The notes under the pieces were generated by a model. The model did no database searches. It was not told the DNA's origin and saw only the letters and a program-made list of their open reading frames with translations. Positions 21,916 through 32,420 of a stretch of 64,000 bases of DNA are shown in pieces. This DNA is from Ceratothoa steindachneri (taxonomy: Eukaryota; Arthropoda; Malacostraca; Isopoda; Cymothoidae): contig OZ018327.1 of the NCBI GenBank assembly GCA_963969495.1, forward strand, positions 37,990,720 to 38,054,719, written 5' to 3'. A program made the position numbers and the translations under genes. Positions within the stretch are counted from its first letter, which is position 1, and every line of letters begins with the position of its first letter.

Positions 21916-22449
21916 GACGTTGAGGCAGATGGAGTGGCTCAATTGTTGCCCTCGCTAAATCTCCAACTCTGAGATAAATTCATATCCCTTTCCTTCGGAG
22001 GCAACAATTGGTCATTCAACCTTAAAATCAGAATTACTGGGAGCATATAACAGGACCCCAGACTTTTATCGATGCAAATTCAGACATGTCCGCCTTCAGC
22101 TAGGCCAAACATACCGTCAGTTTTAGTACACCCTCCAGCGTCACCTCAAATTTTGGCTCGATGATTCTAAAATCCCGCATGAATACGATTCCCTCGTTGA
22201 CCTTTTCCTGAGAGACCAGTTGTTGGCTGCACTTCCGGCTGAAGTCAAATCTTTCGTAAAATATCGTGGTGCCTCACATTCAAAGAGTGCACAAAAGAGG
22301 CCAACATTTATTCAGCAATCCACGGCCCCTCTTTCCCCCAAATCCAAGCCACACAAAGGTAAATTCATCCCGCAAAATGGAAATAAGTTTGCCAAGGTAA
22401 CTGGGACGTCTAAGCCGGAACCACTCTTTTCGCCCGAACAGAACGCGCA
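21916..22449 (+). pseudogene. G2 gag capsid fragment
   Basis: Legible phrases in several frames: VEADGVAQLLPSLNLQL, KFISLSFGGNN, CKFRHVRLQLGQTYRQ, LKFWLDDSKIPHEYDSLVDL and LRDQLLAALPAEVKSFVK. They align block by block with G1 and G3 gag. The frame 22220-22468 carries a Lys/Pro/Ser-rich tail. Gag is interrupted at about 22450 by a LINE fragment. Confidence 0.8.
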
Positions 22450-22715
22450 ATCACGGCTTCAAACTTGAACTGAAGCGTTACAACCGCAATCTGTGTGGAA
22501 ACCTTTTCACCTACAGTATCTGCGGTAAGTGGAACGCACTTCCAGTGGAAGTTGTCAACAGTGAATCTGTTGACCATTTCAAGTCAAGACTAGACAAAGT
22601 CTTGAAAAGTGGCCGTTTAGGGACGCAAAACAATTGAGCAGCCATGTGCCTACTTGATTGCTAGTCCAAAGGTACCCTCTTTGAATGGACCGTAATATTT
22701 CCTAGGGTACTTCCT
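22450..22715 (+). mobile_element. LINE 3' end nested in G2 gag
   Basis: The frame through 22455-22630 reads HGFKLELKRYNRNLCGNLFT, then GKWNALPVEVVNSESVDHFK and SRLDKVL. This is the C-terminal block of a CR1/L2-like LINE (usually FF..RVVNSWN.LP..VV...S...FK..LD). It differs from the other LINE ends in the window. It separates the gag tail from the zinc knuckle, so it inserted after G2. Confidence 0.7.
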
Positions 22716-22739
22716 TTCCTTGTTACTCCTTGTTACGTC

Positions 22740-23075
22740 ATCTTTTCCCAGGAGACCCATCATTTGTTTTTCCTATGGTGTGGAGGGCCATGTAAAAACG
22801 AACTGCCTCAAGAATTCTTCGTTCAGGAATAACTCTTTTCACCAGGTACACCAGAACTCTGTCACGTTTGCGCCTCCGTCAACACCACCGGAATCTTCTC
22901 TTTCCCCGAGCACCTCAAGTCCCAGGAGCTACCAGGTAAACTTCTTGTTTGATAAGAATACCCCTGGAGCCCTTAACTTCGAATCTGGAATGATTAATGG
23001 ATGCCGTGTCTCCACTCTTGTGAGAGATACCGGACAAGCTGCTTCCCCCAGTATCCCCTGACCATAATAAATTCT
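22740..23075 (+). pseudogene. G2 zinc knuckle and protease
   Basis: ICFSYGVEGHVKTNC is the nucleocapsid knuckle with the second Cys changed to Tyr. A Pro/Ser spacer follows, then QVNFLFDKNTPGALNFESGM and VSTLVRDTG with the protease active site. A frameshift after the DTG leads to DHNKFSVVHDYLGRANRFP and YFTGWAEVVAVPIKFCSDLI in frame 23081-23299, the C-terminal half of the protease. Confidence 0.85.
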
Positions 23076-23299
23076 CCGTCGTGCATGACTACTTGGGGCG
23101 CGCCAATCGATTCCCCATCGTCAAGTGCTACATTGATTGTGCGTACTTCACTGGCTGGGCAGAAGTAGTAGCAGTCCCTATTAAATTCTGCTCCGACCTC
23201 ATTGGACAGTGCCCACGAGTCTCAAACCAACTCAGTGCTCCAACCCCTGGTTACCCGTTCGCAAGTGGTAAAAGATTCGAAGATGCCCTCGCTCCATAA

Positions 23300-23870
23300 A
23301 AGCTCACATTCTTCAGAATTCAGGGAGGTCATGACAGAAGACTTCGTAAGGAACCAAAAGAACTGAGATTCCCTCCGACCCCTGTAGGCTAAGGCCCAGT
23401 GAAAAGAGCAAGAAGCCACCCGAGGAGACAAGGTGATCTTCTACCAAGTTACATACGGCTTACTTTACCGTGCGTGCTCAGAAAACGGTAAACACCCGAC
23501 GCGAGTATTGTTTGTCCCGCGCTCACACGTTGGTCACATTTTAACCACTGCCCATGACAGCCTATTTTTAAGCCATTTTAGCCACACGAAAACCAAACCA
23601 GAAGATCTTCAAATATTTTTATTGACCAGGCGCCCAGGAAGAAATCTTTCGCTACTGCAGGCCTTGCGATATCTGCCAAAGGAATGCCGTCAAAGGACGA
23701 GTTAAGCCCGCACCGTTGCAGAGAAGACCCCTAATCTCAGAGCTGTTTTAACGTGTCGCAATTGATTGAATCGGTCCGATATACCCCACGTCGAGTGAAG
23801 GACACAGTCACGTGCTAACTTTAGTAGATTTTGACCCCTAGTTCCCCGATGCCTTGCCATTGAAGAATAA
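23300..23870 (+). pseudogene. G2 integrase remnant directly after protease
   Basis: Pre-integrase text (SSEFREVMTEDFVRNQKN, then VIFYQVTYGLLYRACSEN) leads to VLFVPRSHVGHILTTAHDSL and SHFSHTKT, then in another frame YWPGAQEEIF and YCRPCDICQRNAVKGRVKPA, a complete HHCC zinc site. The core begins RVAID and GPIYPTSSEGHSHVLTLVDF, then PDALPLKN. After about 23865 no coding text remains. As in G1, no RT lies between protease and integrase. Confidence 0.85.
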
Positions 23871-24313
23871 TTGGATTACTTTTGTATATATTCCACAAGA
23901 ATTCTTGTAGTTTTGTGTAATACCTTATAAGAATATGGTCCAGTATTTTTTTTTATTGTTGTGTATATATTTTTGATGAGTTACTCTGTTAGTATGTACC
24001 TTTTTTTGTATTGTCAGACTTTTCTTTTTTTATTTTTTTAATACCCCTGGTTATCGAGACTATGTTGAACCGGAATATTAATAACTATTCTGTCTGTCTT
24101 ATTGTATTATTAATGTTATTTTATTATTGATGTGTTCGGTCGTGGGATTACCGAGCATTTCCTGAGTCCCCTTTATTTTGACTTAGTTTTGTGCCGAGTA
24201 CCCGGTACCATCCCTTTTGTAATTGTGTCTCTATGGAAAATTTAGCCATGTAATCACCCTATATTAGTCTGATGTCACTTGCTTCGGAAGCTCCATATTG
24301 GGAAGGAAGGAGA
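23871..24313 (+). other. G2 3' non-coding region
   Basis: T-rich, no coding blocks. The RT-RNase H part expected here from G1 is missing. GGAAGGAAGGAGA directly before the LTR at 24314 is a good polypurine tract. Confidence 0.6.
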
Positions 24314-25345
24314 TGTCAGAGAAGGTTAACCACCCTCATCCCCTAGAACCCAACGTCTACCCATGGCGCCTGAGAAAGATGAACCTGCACGGCCAGACAA
24401 CCAAAATGGAGCATCAAGACTTCGCGCGGTCGGCTGACCTGAGTTGAGTTATCTTTATCTTCCCGCCTCGTCGTCTGAGCGGCACCAGACCTACGGCGCC
24501 AAGGACCTTTGCGCAAAGCTGTGAGGCCGCTGAGACTATCCCCGCCCCCCTGGCGCGCGAAGTCTAATTAGATCCCCGTCCCCCCTTTTGGGGGCCCTCG
24601 GCGACCCGTTTCCGCCGAGGCAGTATAAATATATTGAGAAAAGCTTTGAGAAAGCAGTACCATACAGGCCCGGCTTGGTTAGCAGCCACGTACAGTCTCG
24701 TACACCCTGCTTCGCCTCTCAACGGCTTCCAGCTTCGAACGCGACGCGTAATTTCCACCCTGCTTTGCTCGTATCTAAGGCCAGAGTTCCCGCCGATGGA
24801 CGATAGACACGGAAAGGCACCTATCACTTGGTTATTGACTTGGTTTAACGACTGGAGTACTCCCTCTCTCATTTCTCGGCGAGATTAAAGAAGAAGTAAT
24901 CTTGCAAATTCAACTTTGCAGCGGCCCGTTTACTCGTCGTATTCAAGCTTCCAGCCAAATAGGCTTTACGTGAGTCTTCCCGATAATTGTACTCTCCCAT
25001 TTTCTCTGGAAGCAATCACCGTGCATCCTCTCTCGATCTCGTAGAGTCATTTGTATCCCCTTTCCCTGTTTGGTACCCTGAGTCTCATTTTATTTATTGT
25101 CATTTATTTACTTGTGCTAGTAATATTTTATTTGTATATAGTAAAGCTATATATTTTTCTACCATTAGTTTCTCTAATCCCAGAACCTTTAAAAATTGAT
25201 TATTTATGCCTACCGCACTCGAGTTTGTTTATTTCACCCTCGCACTGGGATATGTATCCCAATCCTCTGGCGTGCCCTCTTCACGTTCACCCTGTGACAT
25301 CTATAATATATTCCGGTGTCTGGTGTTTAGGGTCACCCTACGACA
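24314..25345 (+). repeat. G2 3' LTR
   Basis: About 1,032 bp, starting TGTCAGAGAAGG and ending CTACGACA. A TATA box TATAAATA lies at 24624-24631, so transcription probably starts ~30 bp later. Open frames of 70-112 codons inside it are not supported as genes. Confidence 0.8.
24624..24631 (+). promoter_or_regulatory. LTR TATA box
   Basis: TATAAATA in the G2 LTR, about 310 bp from the LTR start. Confidence 0.5.
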
Positions 25346-26045
25346 CTCTTCAAATCGGAGCTAGGGTAAAAAGATCAAATATTACTTAGTGCTTTTTCTT
25401 CCTTGCAAAGCTTTGCTATAACGGCCAATTGTTATTTAATGCTTTGTCTTCCTTGTTGAGTTATAAGGACAAGAAGTTATTTACCCTTTTCTCTTCCTCG
25501 TGGAACTAGTTTATAAGGATCAGATGTTATTTATTGTTTTCTTTACCTTGCGGAGCTAGGGTATAAAAGACAGATCCTATTTATTGCTTTCGCTTCCTTG
25601 CGGAACTAGGGTATAAGGCTCAGATGTTATTTGCAGCTTTTTCTTGCTTGCGGAGCTAGGGTATAAGAGCCAGATGTTAGTTACTACTTTCTCTTCCTGT
25701 GGAGCTTGGAGATAAGGGTCATTCAATAGCTATTCCCTCGAATAACTAATGAAAAAGTGAGATATAATAATACTCACCATGTTCACAATAGTCATGAGTT
25801 AATGAACAATGGGCTATGATGTTCTAGTGCTTTCTCTTAAAGAGCTAATGAACTAATGGCTCTGTTATTAACTACTTTCCCTTCCTTGAGGAGCTAAAGC
25901 ACAAGAGGAGGGGGGGATGTTACTTAGTGCTTTCTATTCCTTGGGGACTTATGGACATGGATAAGATCTTATTCATGTTTGCTCTCCTTTTATGAGCTAT
26001 TGATCCATGGAGAGACACTTACCCTTTTCTCTCCTAGGAGTCAAC
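25346..26045. repeat. ~50-bp minisatellite, right part
   Basis: Continues the array of 20946-21676. The first unit after G2 keeps GGAGCTAGGG in register with the last unit before it. Confidence 0.85.
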
Positions 26046-26354
26046 AAAACTATTTAAAATGACTAAAACTCGTCGTTACGTCACGTGAATGAGTTTCTTG
26101 CTCACCATAGAGTTTTGTGAGTCAGGCAGAAGTGTGCTGCTGAGTAATCTTTTTCGACCCATAAAAGACTCCACAACTGACTAATCATTTCGTAGCTCAC
26201 CCTCGAGTTTTGGAATTTACAAATCGTACCTAAACTCCTACATAAGTTTTGTAACACATTCATGACAACTTTAATCATAAATCACTTTTGTCACCCACAA
26301 TTTAGTTTGCGACTCACACACAGAATTTTGGCCCACAAATGCGTTATTAACCCT
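26046..26354. repeat. ACTCAC/GAGTTTTG-rich irregular array, left part
   Basis: Recurring words ACTCACC, ATGAGTTT and GAGTTTTG with short spacers. It resumes at 27551-27720. Confidence 0.65.
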
Positions 26355-27550
26355 TGTAGAGGCTGTCGAGGAACCCGGTTCACACGGACCAAAGAAAAAT
26401 ACACACATAACATTTATAGAACACCAGGGATCTAAAGGCCTACCAGAAATTCACCAGAATTTATTAGGACGGTGCTAAATTACGAGGTATCCGCAAGGGA
26501 TTAAATAAATACATATAAAAAGTATTTACAGTATTATTTACAACAAAATTAAAATTAAATAAATTAACTGTTAACAAATTATACGAGGGTCATCAAATAA
26601 TAAGAAAAGTCACAAATGCTTATCACCATCGAACGACTACAAGTTATTTTAACCCAAAAGATATTGGCGCATACAAAAATAGGTTCTATGGATAAATTGT
26701 TTAAATCCAAAACGATACGCGCCGTTGAAGATGAAATAGGCTTCGCTACTCTAGTGACAGGTGTTCCCGGAATAACCTCCCTCTCTTACGTCCCTTACCC
26801 GGAGGCCCAAAGTTACATGAATAACACTTATAACCCTTAATTAATCGAAAGGGGATGTAAGACGAAAGAGATACTCCAAAATACCTGATACAAGAGCAGT
26901 GAGGCAATAACCCACGTCGGGAACCCAGGCGAAAGAGGCTCGGCGACGATGAGGGAACTCGACCCAGGTCCACAGGGGTAAATGCAATGACGGTCTTCGG
27001 AGAGAAGAAACCCACAGACGGCGATATCAAGCGAAAGGCGTCGAGACCACGGGGAACGATGATTCCGAAGGCCCTACGATCCGAGAGAAGGAATTTAAGA
27101 TGACAGAAATCCCCAAAGAGAAGATGGCGAGATGACTAGAGGAGAACTTTCACGTGCCCATTTTGAACGGCTTTCAAAAGGAGAACACTTGAAAACATAA
27201 TTGGAAGAGCACAAATCAATGCAGCCGACAGAGGAGCAACGACAACGTTGGCAGGGATCAATGGCAGAAAATCCTCGCTGCACGAAAGAATCCAGTATGG
27301 GTCTCCAAAAATTAATAACGTCAAGGTAAGTGACGGACAACGATTTGGCGGAGTAATGAGGCAGAATCCTCGCAACAGAATAAACTAAAGGAAGGGGGGG
27401 AATGATTCGCTTCCCCTACGCAAATTAAACTGGAGGGTTACGGAAGTTTAGGCCAAAAATGGTAGCCTCGAAGCGGGTTGACCTGCGATAAACACCATAA
27501 ACTATGATGAGAGAGGGAAAGCATGGGAATCCGAGGGCCTACCCTTTACA
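26355..27550. mobile_element. Probable solo LTR, ~1.2 kb
   Basis: Begins TGTAGAGG and ends CCTTTACA, flanked by CCCT on both sides (26351-26354 and 27551-27554; ACCCT if the last A is counted). Length matches the other LTRs. AATAAA-like and TTTACA-rich text near 26510-26560 recalls the G1 LTR at 16380. No internal gag or pol. Orientation is uncertain. The flanks are the same ACTCAC array, as expected for an insertion. Confidence 0.55.
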
Positions 27551-27721
27551 CCCTCGAATGAGTTATCGGAACAAATGAGTTCTTAACTCACCCATTGGTT
27601 TATTCTTTAGCTAATCAGTTAAGGGGAGTCAGGTAATCACTGAGTTCGAAACTCACCAGTGAGTTTTGTAACATATAAATGAGTTCTTAACTCACGAATG
27701 AATTATGGGATCCGTAATCGT
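27551..27721. repeat. ACTCAC/ATGAGTT array, right part
   Basis: AACTCACCAGTGAGTTTTGT-like units with ATGAGTTCTTAACTCAC words. Confidence 0.65.
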
Positions 27722-28110
27722 CTGTGCCGCATGAGTAATCGTAATGTCTCGCTCTTTGCTCCAAGAATGTGGAAGGTTCTGCCTGCTACTATGCCCTCAC
27801 CCCTCTCTATTGGGGGCTTCCGCGTGCAGTGAAATCCCACCCCTATATCAAGTCTCTCCTATCTCTCTTACGTTCACGCAACCTTTCAAAAGAGTTTACA
27901 TTCCACACTCCCCTGTCGAACAGTTAGCTAAGCCATGGACCAGGAAAGGTTCCAAACACTCACGGGTTGGGAGAAAAACACAAGGCTTTCTTTTCCTCCT
28001 CCAAACGAGAAGTGATCCTTGGTGCTTTTGGTTTTGCCAGTGATGGTCATTCTTATCTTTATGTTGATTTCTTTATCCGGTCAAGGAGAGTTAATAAATA
28101 TTTAAAAAAT
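27722..28110 (+). mobile_element. LINE 3' end, decayed
   Basis: The frame near 27738-27795 reads SNRNVSLFAPRMWKVLP, the same C-terminal block as the LINE end at 5005 (SLVAPKLWNDLP). The rest is decayed. Confidence 0.5.
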
Positions 28111-28859
28111 AACATCAAGGGTCTCAATCTATCCAAAGTATAGAAAAGCTTGGAATCCCCTATCCATTATATATAACTGCCCTAAATTAAAATTTTATTT
28201 TGAATTAAAAGGACGGATAATTTTTTTGTGAGGGGAGGGGTATTTAGCTAAAACTCTTTGCAACAAAATTTTCAGTAAAAATATATCTCAATTTCTTCCC
28301 CCCTGTCCTCCTGAAATAAAAAAAAGAAGAAAAATTCTCCTCTGCAATCCAAAACCCCATTCGAAAACGATCCAACCATAAAAACTTACCGTAAAATCTG
28401 ACCTGAAAATACCATTTTCTCCCTACAGTATCCTGAAATTTAAGATCTTTATATATTTTCAATTGAAATTTTTTTGGACAGCAGTACACAACCATTTTTA
28501 GGGGAATCTCCTTCTCCACCATTCCGTAGTACTTTATTTTTCTATCTATTCATATTCTTTTTTTCCTTTTCGTCTAATATACAGAAGTTGGATTAATTGA
28601 TTAATAGGCCTACTTATCATTTCAGTAGATATCCCGATAAATATAGAAATAACTTTGTTACATGTTAATTGCCTTGGGCCGTAATTAACATCCAAACTTT
28701 TGAACCAAAAGTTGAAATCCTTCATTATAATTTTAGCCATTCGAGTCTTGTTGCACTGAAGAATGTTAGCATTGAATTTATTTAACAAATTAAATGAGAA
28801 ATTGGTTTGTTTTATTTATGTAGCTTTTATTTATTACTAAATACTTATTCACAGAGGTG
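28111..28859. other. No gene seen
   Basis: AT-rich. Frames of 80-92 codons exist on the minus strand but show no recognisable motif or composition. Confidence 0.6.
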
Positions 28860-29735
28860 GATGAAGATATAATTAACACCTTCAAAAGAGAGAAACTACG
28901 TGAGAGAAAGAGAAGGAGAGACAAATAATGACGCAGATTGAGAGAAAGAAGAGAATAAATGTAACGCAAAATTCCAGGATCAGGATAGAATTAAAGTAGC
29001 AGATAAAATAAAAATAAGAAGAGAATGAAAATAACACAAAGTAAAAATAATGGTAAGAAAATAATTAAAGTTACGCATTGAAAGTAAAAGGGAAAGTAAG
29101 TAAAAATGGAAAGTAAGTAGATAATGAAAGTAATTCATCGAAAGTAAGAGTGAAAAGAAAGGAGATAATGAAAGTAAAACAGTGAAAATAAAAGTAAAAA
29201 GTAATGAGCTAATGAAAGTACCATATTGAAAGTAAAAGGGAAAAGTAAGGCGATAATGAAAGTAACATATTGAAAGTAAAAGTACAAAGTAAGGCTCTAA
29301 TGAAAATAACACATTAAAAGTAAAGGTGAAAAATAAGGGGATGATAAAAGTAACACATTGAGAATAAAATTGGACAGTAAAAGTGAAAAGTAAAGAGAGG
29401 ATTAAGTAAAAGAGGTTTACTCATTTTCACAAATTCTCCGACGTGAATGAACAAGGAGAAAAAGTGAATGAGAAAGGTAAAGTGTGAATGAAAATAAAGA
29501 AGGACAAACATTAATAAAATGACAAAAAATAATGCAGGGAAGATAAAAGTGAAAAGTAAGAAAAGTACGTGACTCATTTATTGGTTCATATATTCACAAA
29601 TGTAAATATGCAAAGAGACAAAAAAGTAAGAGAAAAAGTTAAAGAGATAAGGAAAGACAAAGTAAAAGAGAAAAGTAGGGAGAAAATGGAAGAGTGTAAC
29701 ACAGAGAAAGTACAAGAGAAAGGTGAAGAGAAATG
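28860..29735. repeat. ~46-bp purine-rich minisatellite
   Basis: Units like AATGAAAGTAACACATTGAA + AGTAAAAGTGAAAAGTAAGG, clearest from 29020 to 29400. On the minus strand it gives Phe/Leu-rich spurious frames. Confidence 0.9.
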
Positions 29736-29754
29736 AAGTGTAATGCAGTGTTTG

Positions 29755-29965
29755 ACATTCCCGTAACTCATTACACTCCCTTGCAAATCCTTACAACTCT
29801 GTGTACTCACTTGCAACTCCTTCCACTCTTTTGCACCTTTTCGTACTCTCTCATAACTCCTTACACTTTTTTGCAATCTTACACTCTCTTGTATACAGTG
29901 TGCTCCATTGCAAGTCTACTCACTCTGTTACAACTTCTTGCAACTCTTTGCCATTCTAACTGGCG
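29755..29965. repeat. ACTCCTTGCA-type minisatellite, part 1
   Basis: Units such as CTTACACTCTCTTGCAACTC. The same array resumes at 30695-30831 and 32239-32420, so it was split twice. Confidence 0.8.
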
Positions 29966-30694
29966 ACACACTCAAAGACTATCACAGTTGGGTGGAATTC
30001 GATCTTCACAATAAATACTTGGAACAACAATACATACTTGTTGTTCTGGGTGTTGTACAACTATTCCTGAGAGAAGTTCTTTTCCTCTGAGATAAGCAAC
30101 ATCGTCCCCTGATCAACATGATGCTTCAGCTCGTTCCGGAGCTTCTTCGCCTTCCTCAAGTGGTTTTAATGGGATTTGGCCGTCAGAATTTGTCCTTTCC
30201 GCCACTTCTAAGAGTGGTAGCGAAGGTCATCATTCAGGGTCAGCTTCATGGTGGTAACTCCAATACGTATCTCTCTCGTCAAAGCCTGAATTTCCTTGCT
30301 CGTGTCTTCCATTACCTTGTGCTGAAGTTGTATTCCGTTATGCGAATACAGTCAGAACGCCTGCTGCGTTCCTTTCTAGTGGGCCACGGTTTCGTATTCT
30401 ACGTTTAATCTCTCCATGTCACGTCTTACACTTTTTACAGTGTTCACAAAAAATTGAACATCAGTCACAAGGCCGGCATTTCGATACCCGACGCAAATCA
30501 TCATGATGCAGGTAACATTTCCAATATACAGATGTCTTCCATTCCTCCATGTCATGTATATAGCTTTTTCTCAAGTAAAACTTTACTCTGTATTCTATAT
30601 ACTGCTGCAAGCTGTTCACTGATTCGTCAACAATTCACTGAAAAAATTAAAACATTAAAAATAGTAAAATTTAGCCCGAACACCCTGTAGCTGT
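29966..30694. other. Unidentified insert within the minisatellite
   Basis: A block of more even base composition between two parts of the array, so probably an inserted element. Frames of 60-96 codons on the plus strand show no known motif. On the minus strand Glu/Arg-rich stretches are visible (for example near 30150) but I cannot assign them. Confidence 0.4.
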
Positions 30695-30831
30695 ATTTCC
30701 TAGTAACCCTGCGAACTTCCCTCAAGATTTCTTTCAACGCCTTGAACTCCCGTGCACCTTTAGTTTACTTATAACTCCTTAAAGTCAATGTACATCCCTG
30801 TAACGCTTTGTAATACCCTCAAACTTATTTA
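30695..30831. repeat. ACTCCTTGCA-type minisatellite, part 2
   Basis: Continuation up to the mariner target TA at 30830-30831. Confidence 0.75.
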
Positions 30832-32238
30832 TTGGGTTGAGGAATAAGTTCATGCAGTTTTGTCAAATTTATTCATTACCATTAACAATTTTAGAAAAAC
30901 CTCATTTTTAATTGATAACAATATGCAATTTAATCAATAATGTATTCTCCGTTGTTATTTACGACTTCTTTCCAACATTTAACTAGTTTTTCGATTCCTC
31001 TGCAATCAAAATCTCTGGATTTTGACTCGAAGAATTCGTCTAAGCAGGTTCTTAATTCCACATCAGTATTGAACGAAACGGCACCCCAGTTGTTGGAGAG
31101 CGATTGGAACAGATGGAAATCCGATGGGGACAAGTCTGGCCAATATGGAGGATGCGGCAGGATTTCCCAATTAAGCGTTTGGATGGCGTCTTTTGTCATA
31201 TTGACAATGTGAGGACGAGCATTGGCGTGTTGCAGAAGGACTCCATAACGTCGATGAGGTCGCTTTTCACGAATAGCTTCGGTGAGTCGATACATTTTTT
31301 GAACGTAGATTTCTACATTGACAATCTCGTTGTTCGCAAGGAGCTCATAAAGAATGATGCATTCACAATCCCACCACACACATAGCATCGTCTTTTGTGA
31401 ATGAAGTCCTTGCTTTAATCGCGGAAGTGGTTTTTTATTGGGGTTAAGTCATTGTTTTCTTTGGTTCATGTTGACATAAACAAACCACTTTTCGTCGCCA
31501 GTGATGATGCGGTGAAGAAATCTGTACTTATATCTACGAGTACGAGTAGTTTTGTGATGAGCAAGCAATCCCGCGGCAATCGTGGAGCGTTGAAGTCTGT
31601 TGCTTTCGCTCAAAGCGTGCGGAACCCATGTACCGAGTTTTTTAACTTTCTTCATCTAATGAAGGTGATTTGCTACAGTTTCTGATCACACGCTAATTGT
31701 ACAGCCAATTCTCTAGTCGATTGACGAGGATTTTCATGAAGAAGGTCGTTCAATCGATCTTCATCCAACTTAATGGAGCGACCAGAACGTTCTTCGTCAT
31801 TAAGATTGAAATGACCGTTTTTAAAACGTGAAAACCACCATTGAGCTGTCCTTTCTGATAAAGCATTTTCTCCGTACACAGGACAAATATCGTGACGAGC
31901 TTTGGCTGCGTTTGCATTGTTCCCGTCTCGATTGAAAATGAATAACAACAAGTGTCGAAAATGCGCCTTTCTTTCAACTTGACATTTCATTTTGAGGGTA
32001 CAGAACAAAAATGAAATTAACACAACTTTTAAATAAACCGCAATGACTTATTATTCAACTTCAAGACGTAGCCGAAGCAAAAGCCTAATAGTCTAGGCTG
32101 TTAAGAGACGTAGCCTAACCTTTGCAAATTTTGCTCTCATTATTTATTATTGTTTCTTAATATGTGTACAAATCACGTCAACAAAACTTTAATCAAAACA
32201 ACATTAAAAAAAACGCAAGAACTTATTCCTCAACCTAA
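30832..32238 (-). mobile_element. Mariner transposon with both terminal repeats
   Basis: Left end TTGGGTTGAGGAATAAGTTC at 30832; right end, read inward, TTAGGTTGAGGAATAAGTTC at 32238. The repeats match over about 26 bp with few changes. Each end is flanked by TA, the mariner target duplication. Length is 1,407 bp, close to the ~1.3 kb of intact mariners. The transposase runs on the minus strand. The element sits in the ACTCCTTG minisatellite, whose units resume directly after the right TA. Confidence 0.92.
30930..32010 (-). pseudogene. Mariner transposase, frameshifted
   Basis: Minus strand, three frames. 32023-31673: DNA-binding part with YGENALSERTAQWWFSRFKN and NDEERSGRSIKLDEDRLNDL. 31655-31449: LGTWVPHALSESNRLQRS and HRIITGDEKWFVYVN, with the first catalytic Asp. 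31388-30930: MLCVWWDCECIILYELL, then LLQHANARPH where DNARPH is expected, so the second catalytic Asp is Ala. The third block reads HPPYWPDLSPSDFHLFQSLS with Asp kept, and the C-terminus ends WKEVVNNNGEYIID. This is a D,D34D mariner with one catalytic change and two or more frameshifts, so inactive. Confidence 0.92.
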
Positions 32239-32420
32239 TATTTCCTTGTAACTCCTTATAATCCACTCAAACTCTTTTCCATTACTTGTAACTCTTCGAA
32301 GTCTCTCAAGACTCTTTTGCCCTTCTTATAACGCCTTGAACTCTTCCCCCAACTTCATTTCTTTCCTTGTAATTCCATGAACCTTTTTAGCTAATCCTTG
32401 TTTTTCCCTTGCAGGAGTTA
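32239..32420. repeat. ACTCCTTGCA-type minisatellite, part 3
   Basis: Units resume after the mariner (CCTTGTAACTCCTTATAATC). Confidence 0.75.

Larger units (their letters stand above)
21677..25345 (+). mobile_element. Gypsy element G2, internally deleted
   Basis: A Ty3/gypsy element of the G1 family on the plus strand. Both LTRs begin TGTCA-AGA, and the shared text runs for ~240 bp (AACGTCTACCC, GCGCCTGAGAAAGAT, CTGCACGGCCAGACA). The 3' LTR ends GGGTCACCCTACGACA. The flanks are CTATT (21672-21676) and CTCTT (25346-25350), a 5-bp target duplication with one mismatch, within the 50-bp minisatellite. Order: truncated 5' LTR, gag, zinc knuckle, protease, integrase, then non-coding sequence and the 3' LTR. 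RT and RNase H are absent. A LINE 3' end is nested in gag. Confidence 0.85.

Noticed and set aside
28980..29876. Three Phe/Leu-rich minus frames resembling membrane proteins
   Set aside because: They are translations of a purine-rich ~46-bp minisatellite.
30118..30408. 96-codon plus frame in the insert at 29966-30694
   Set aside because: No recognisable domain, and codon pattern does not differ from the other frames.
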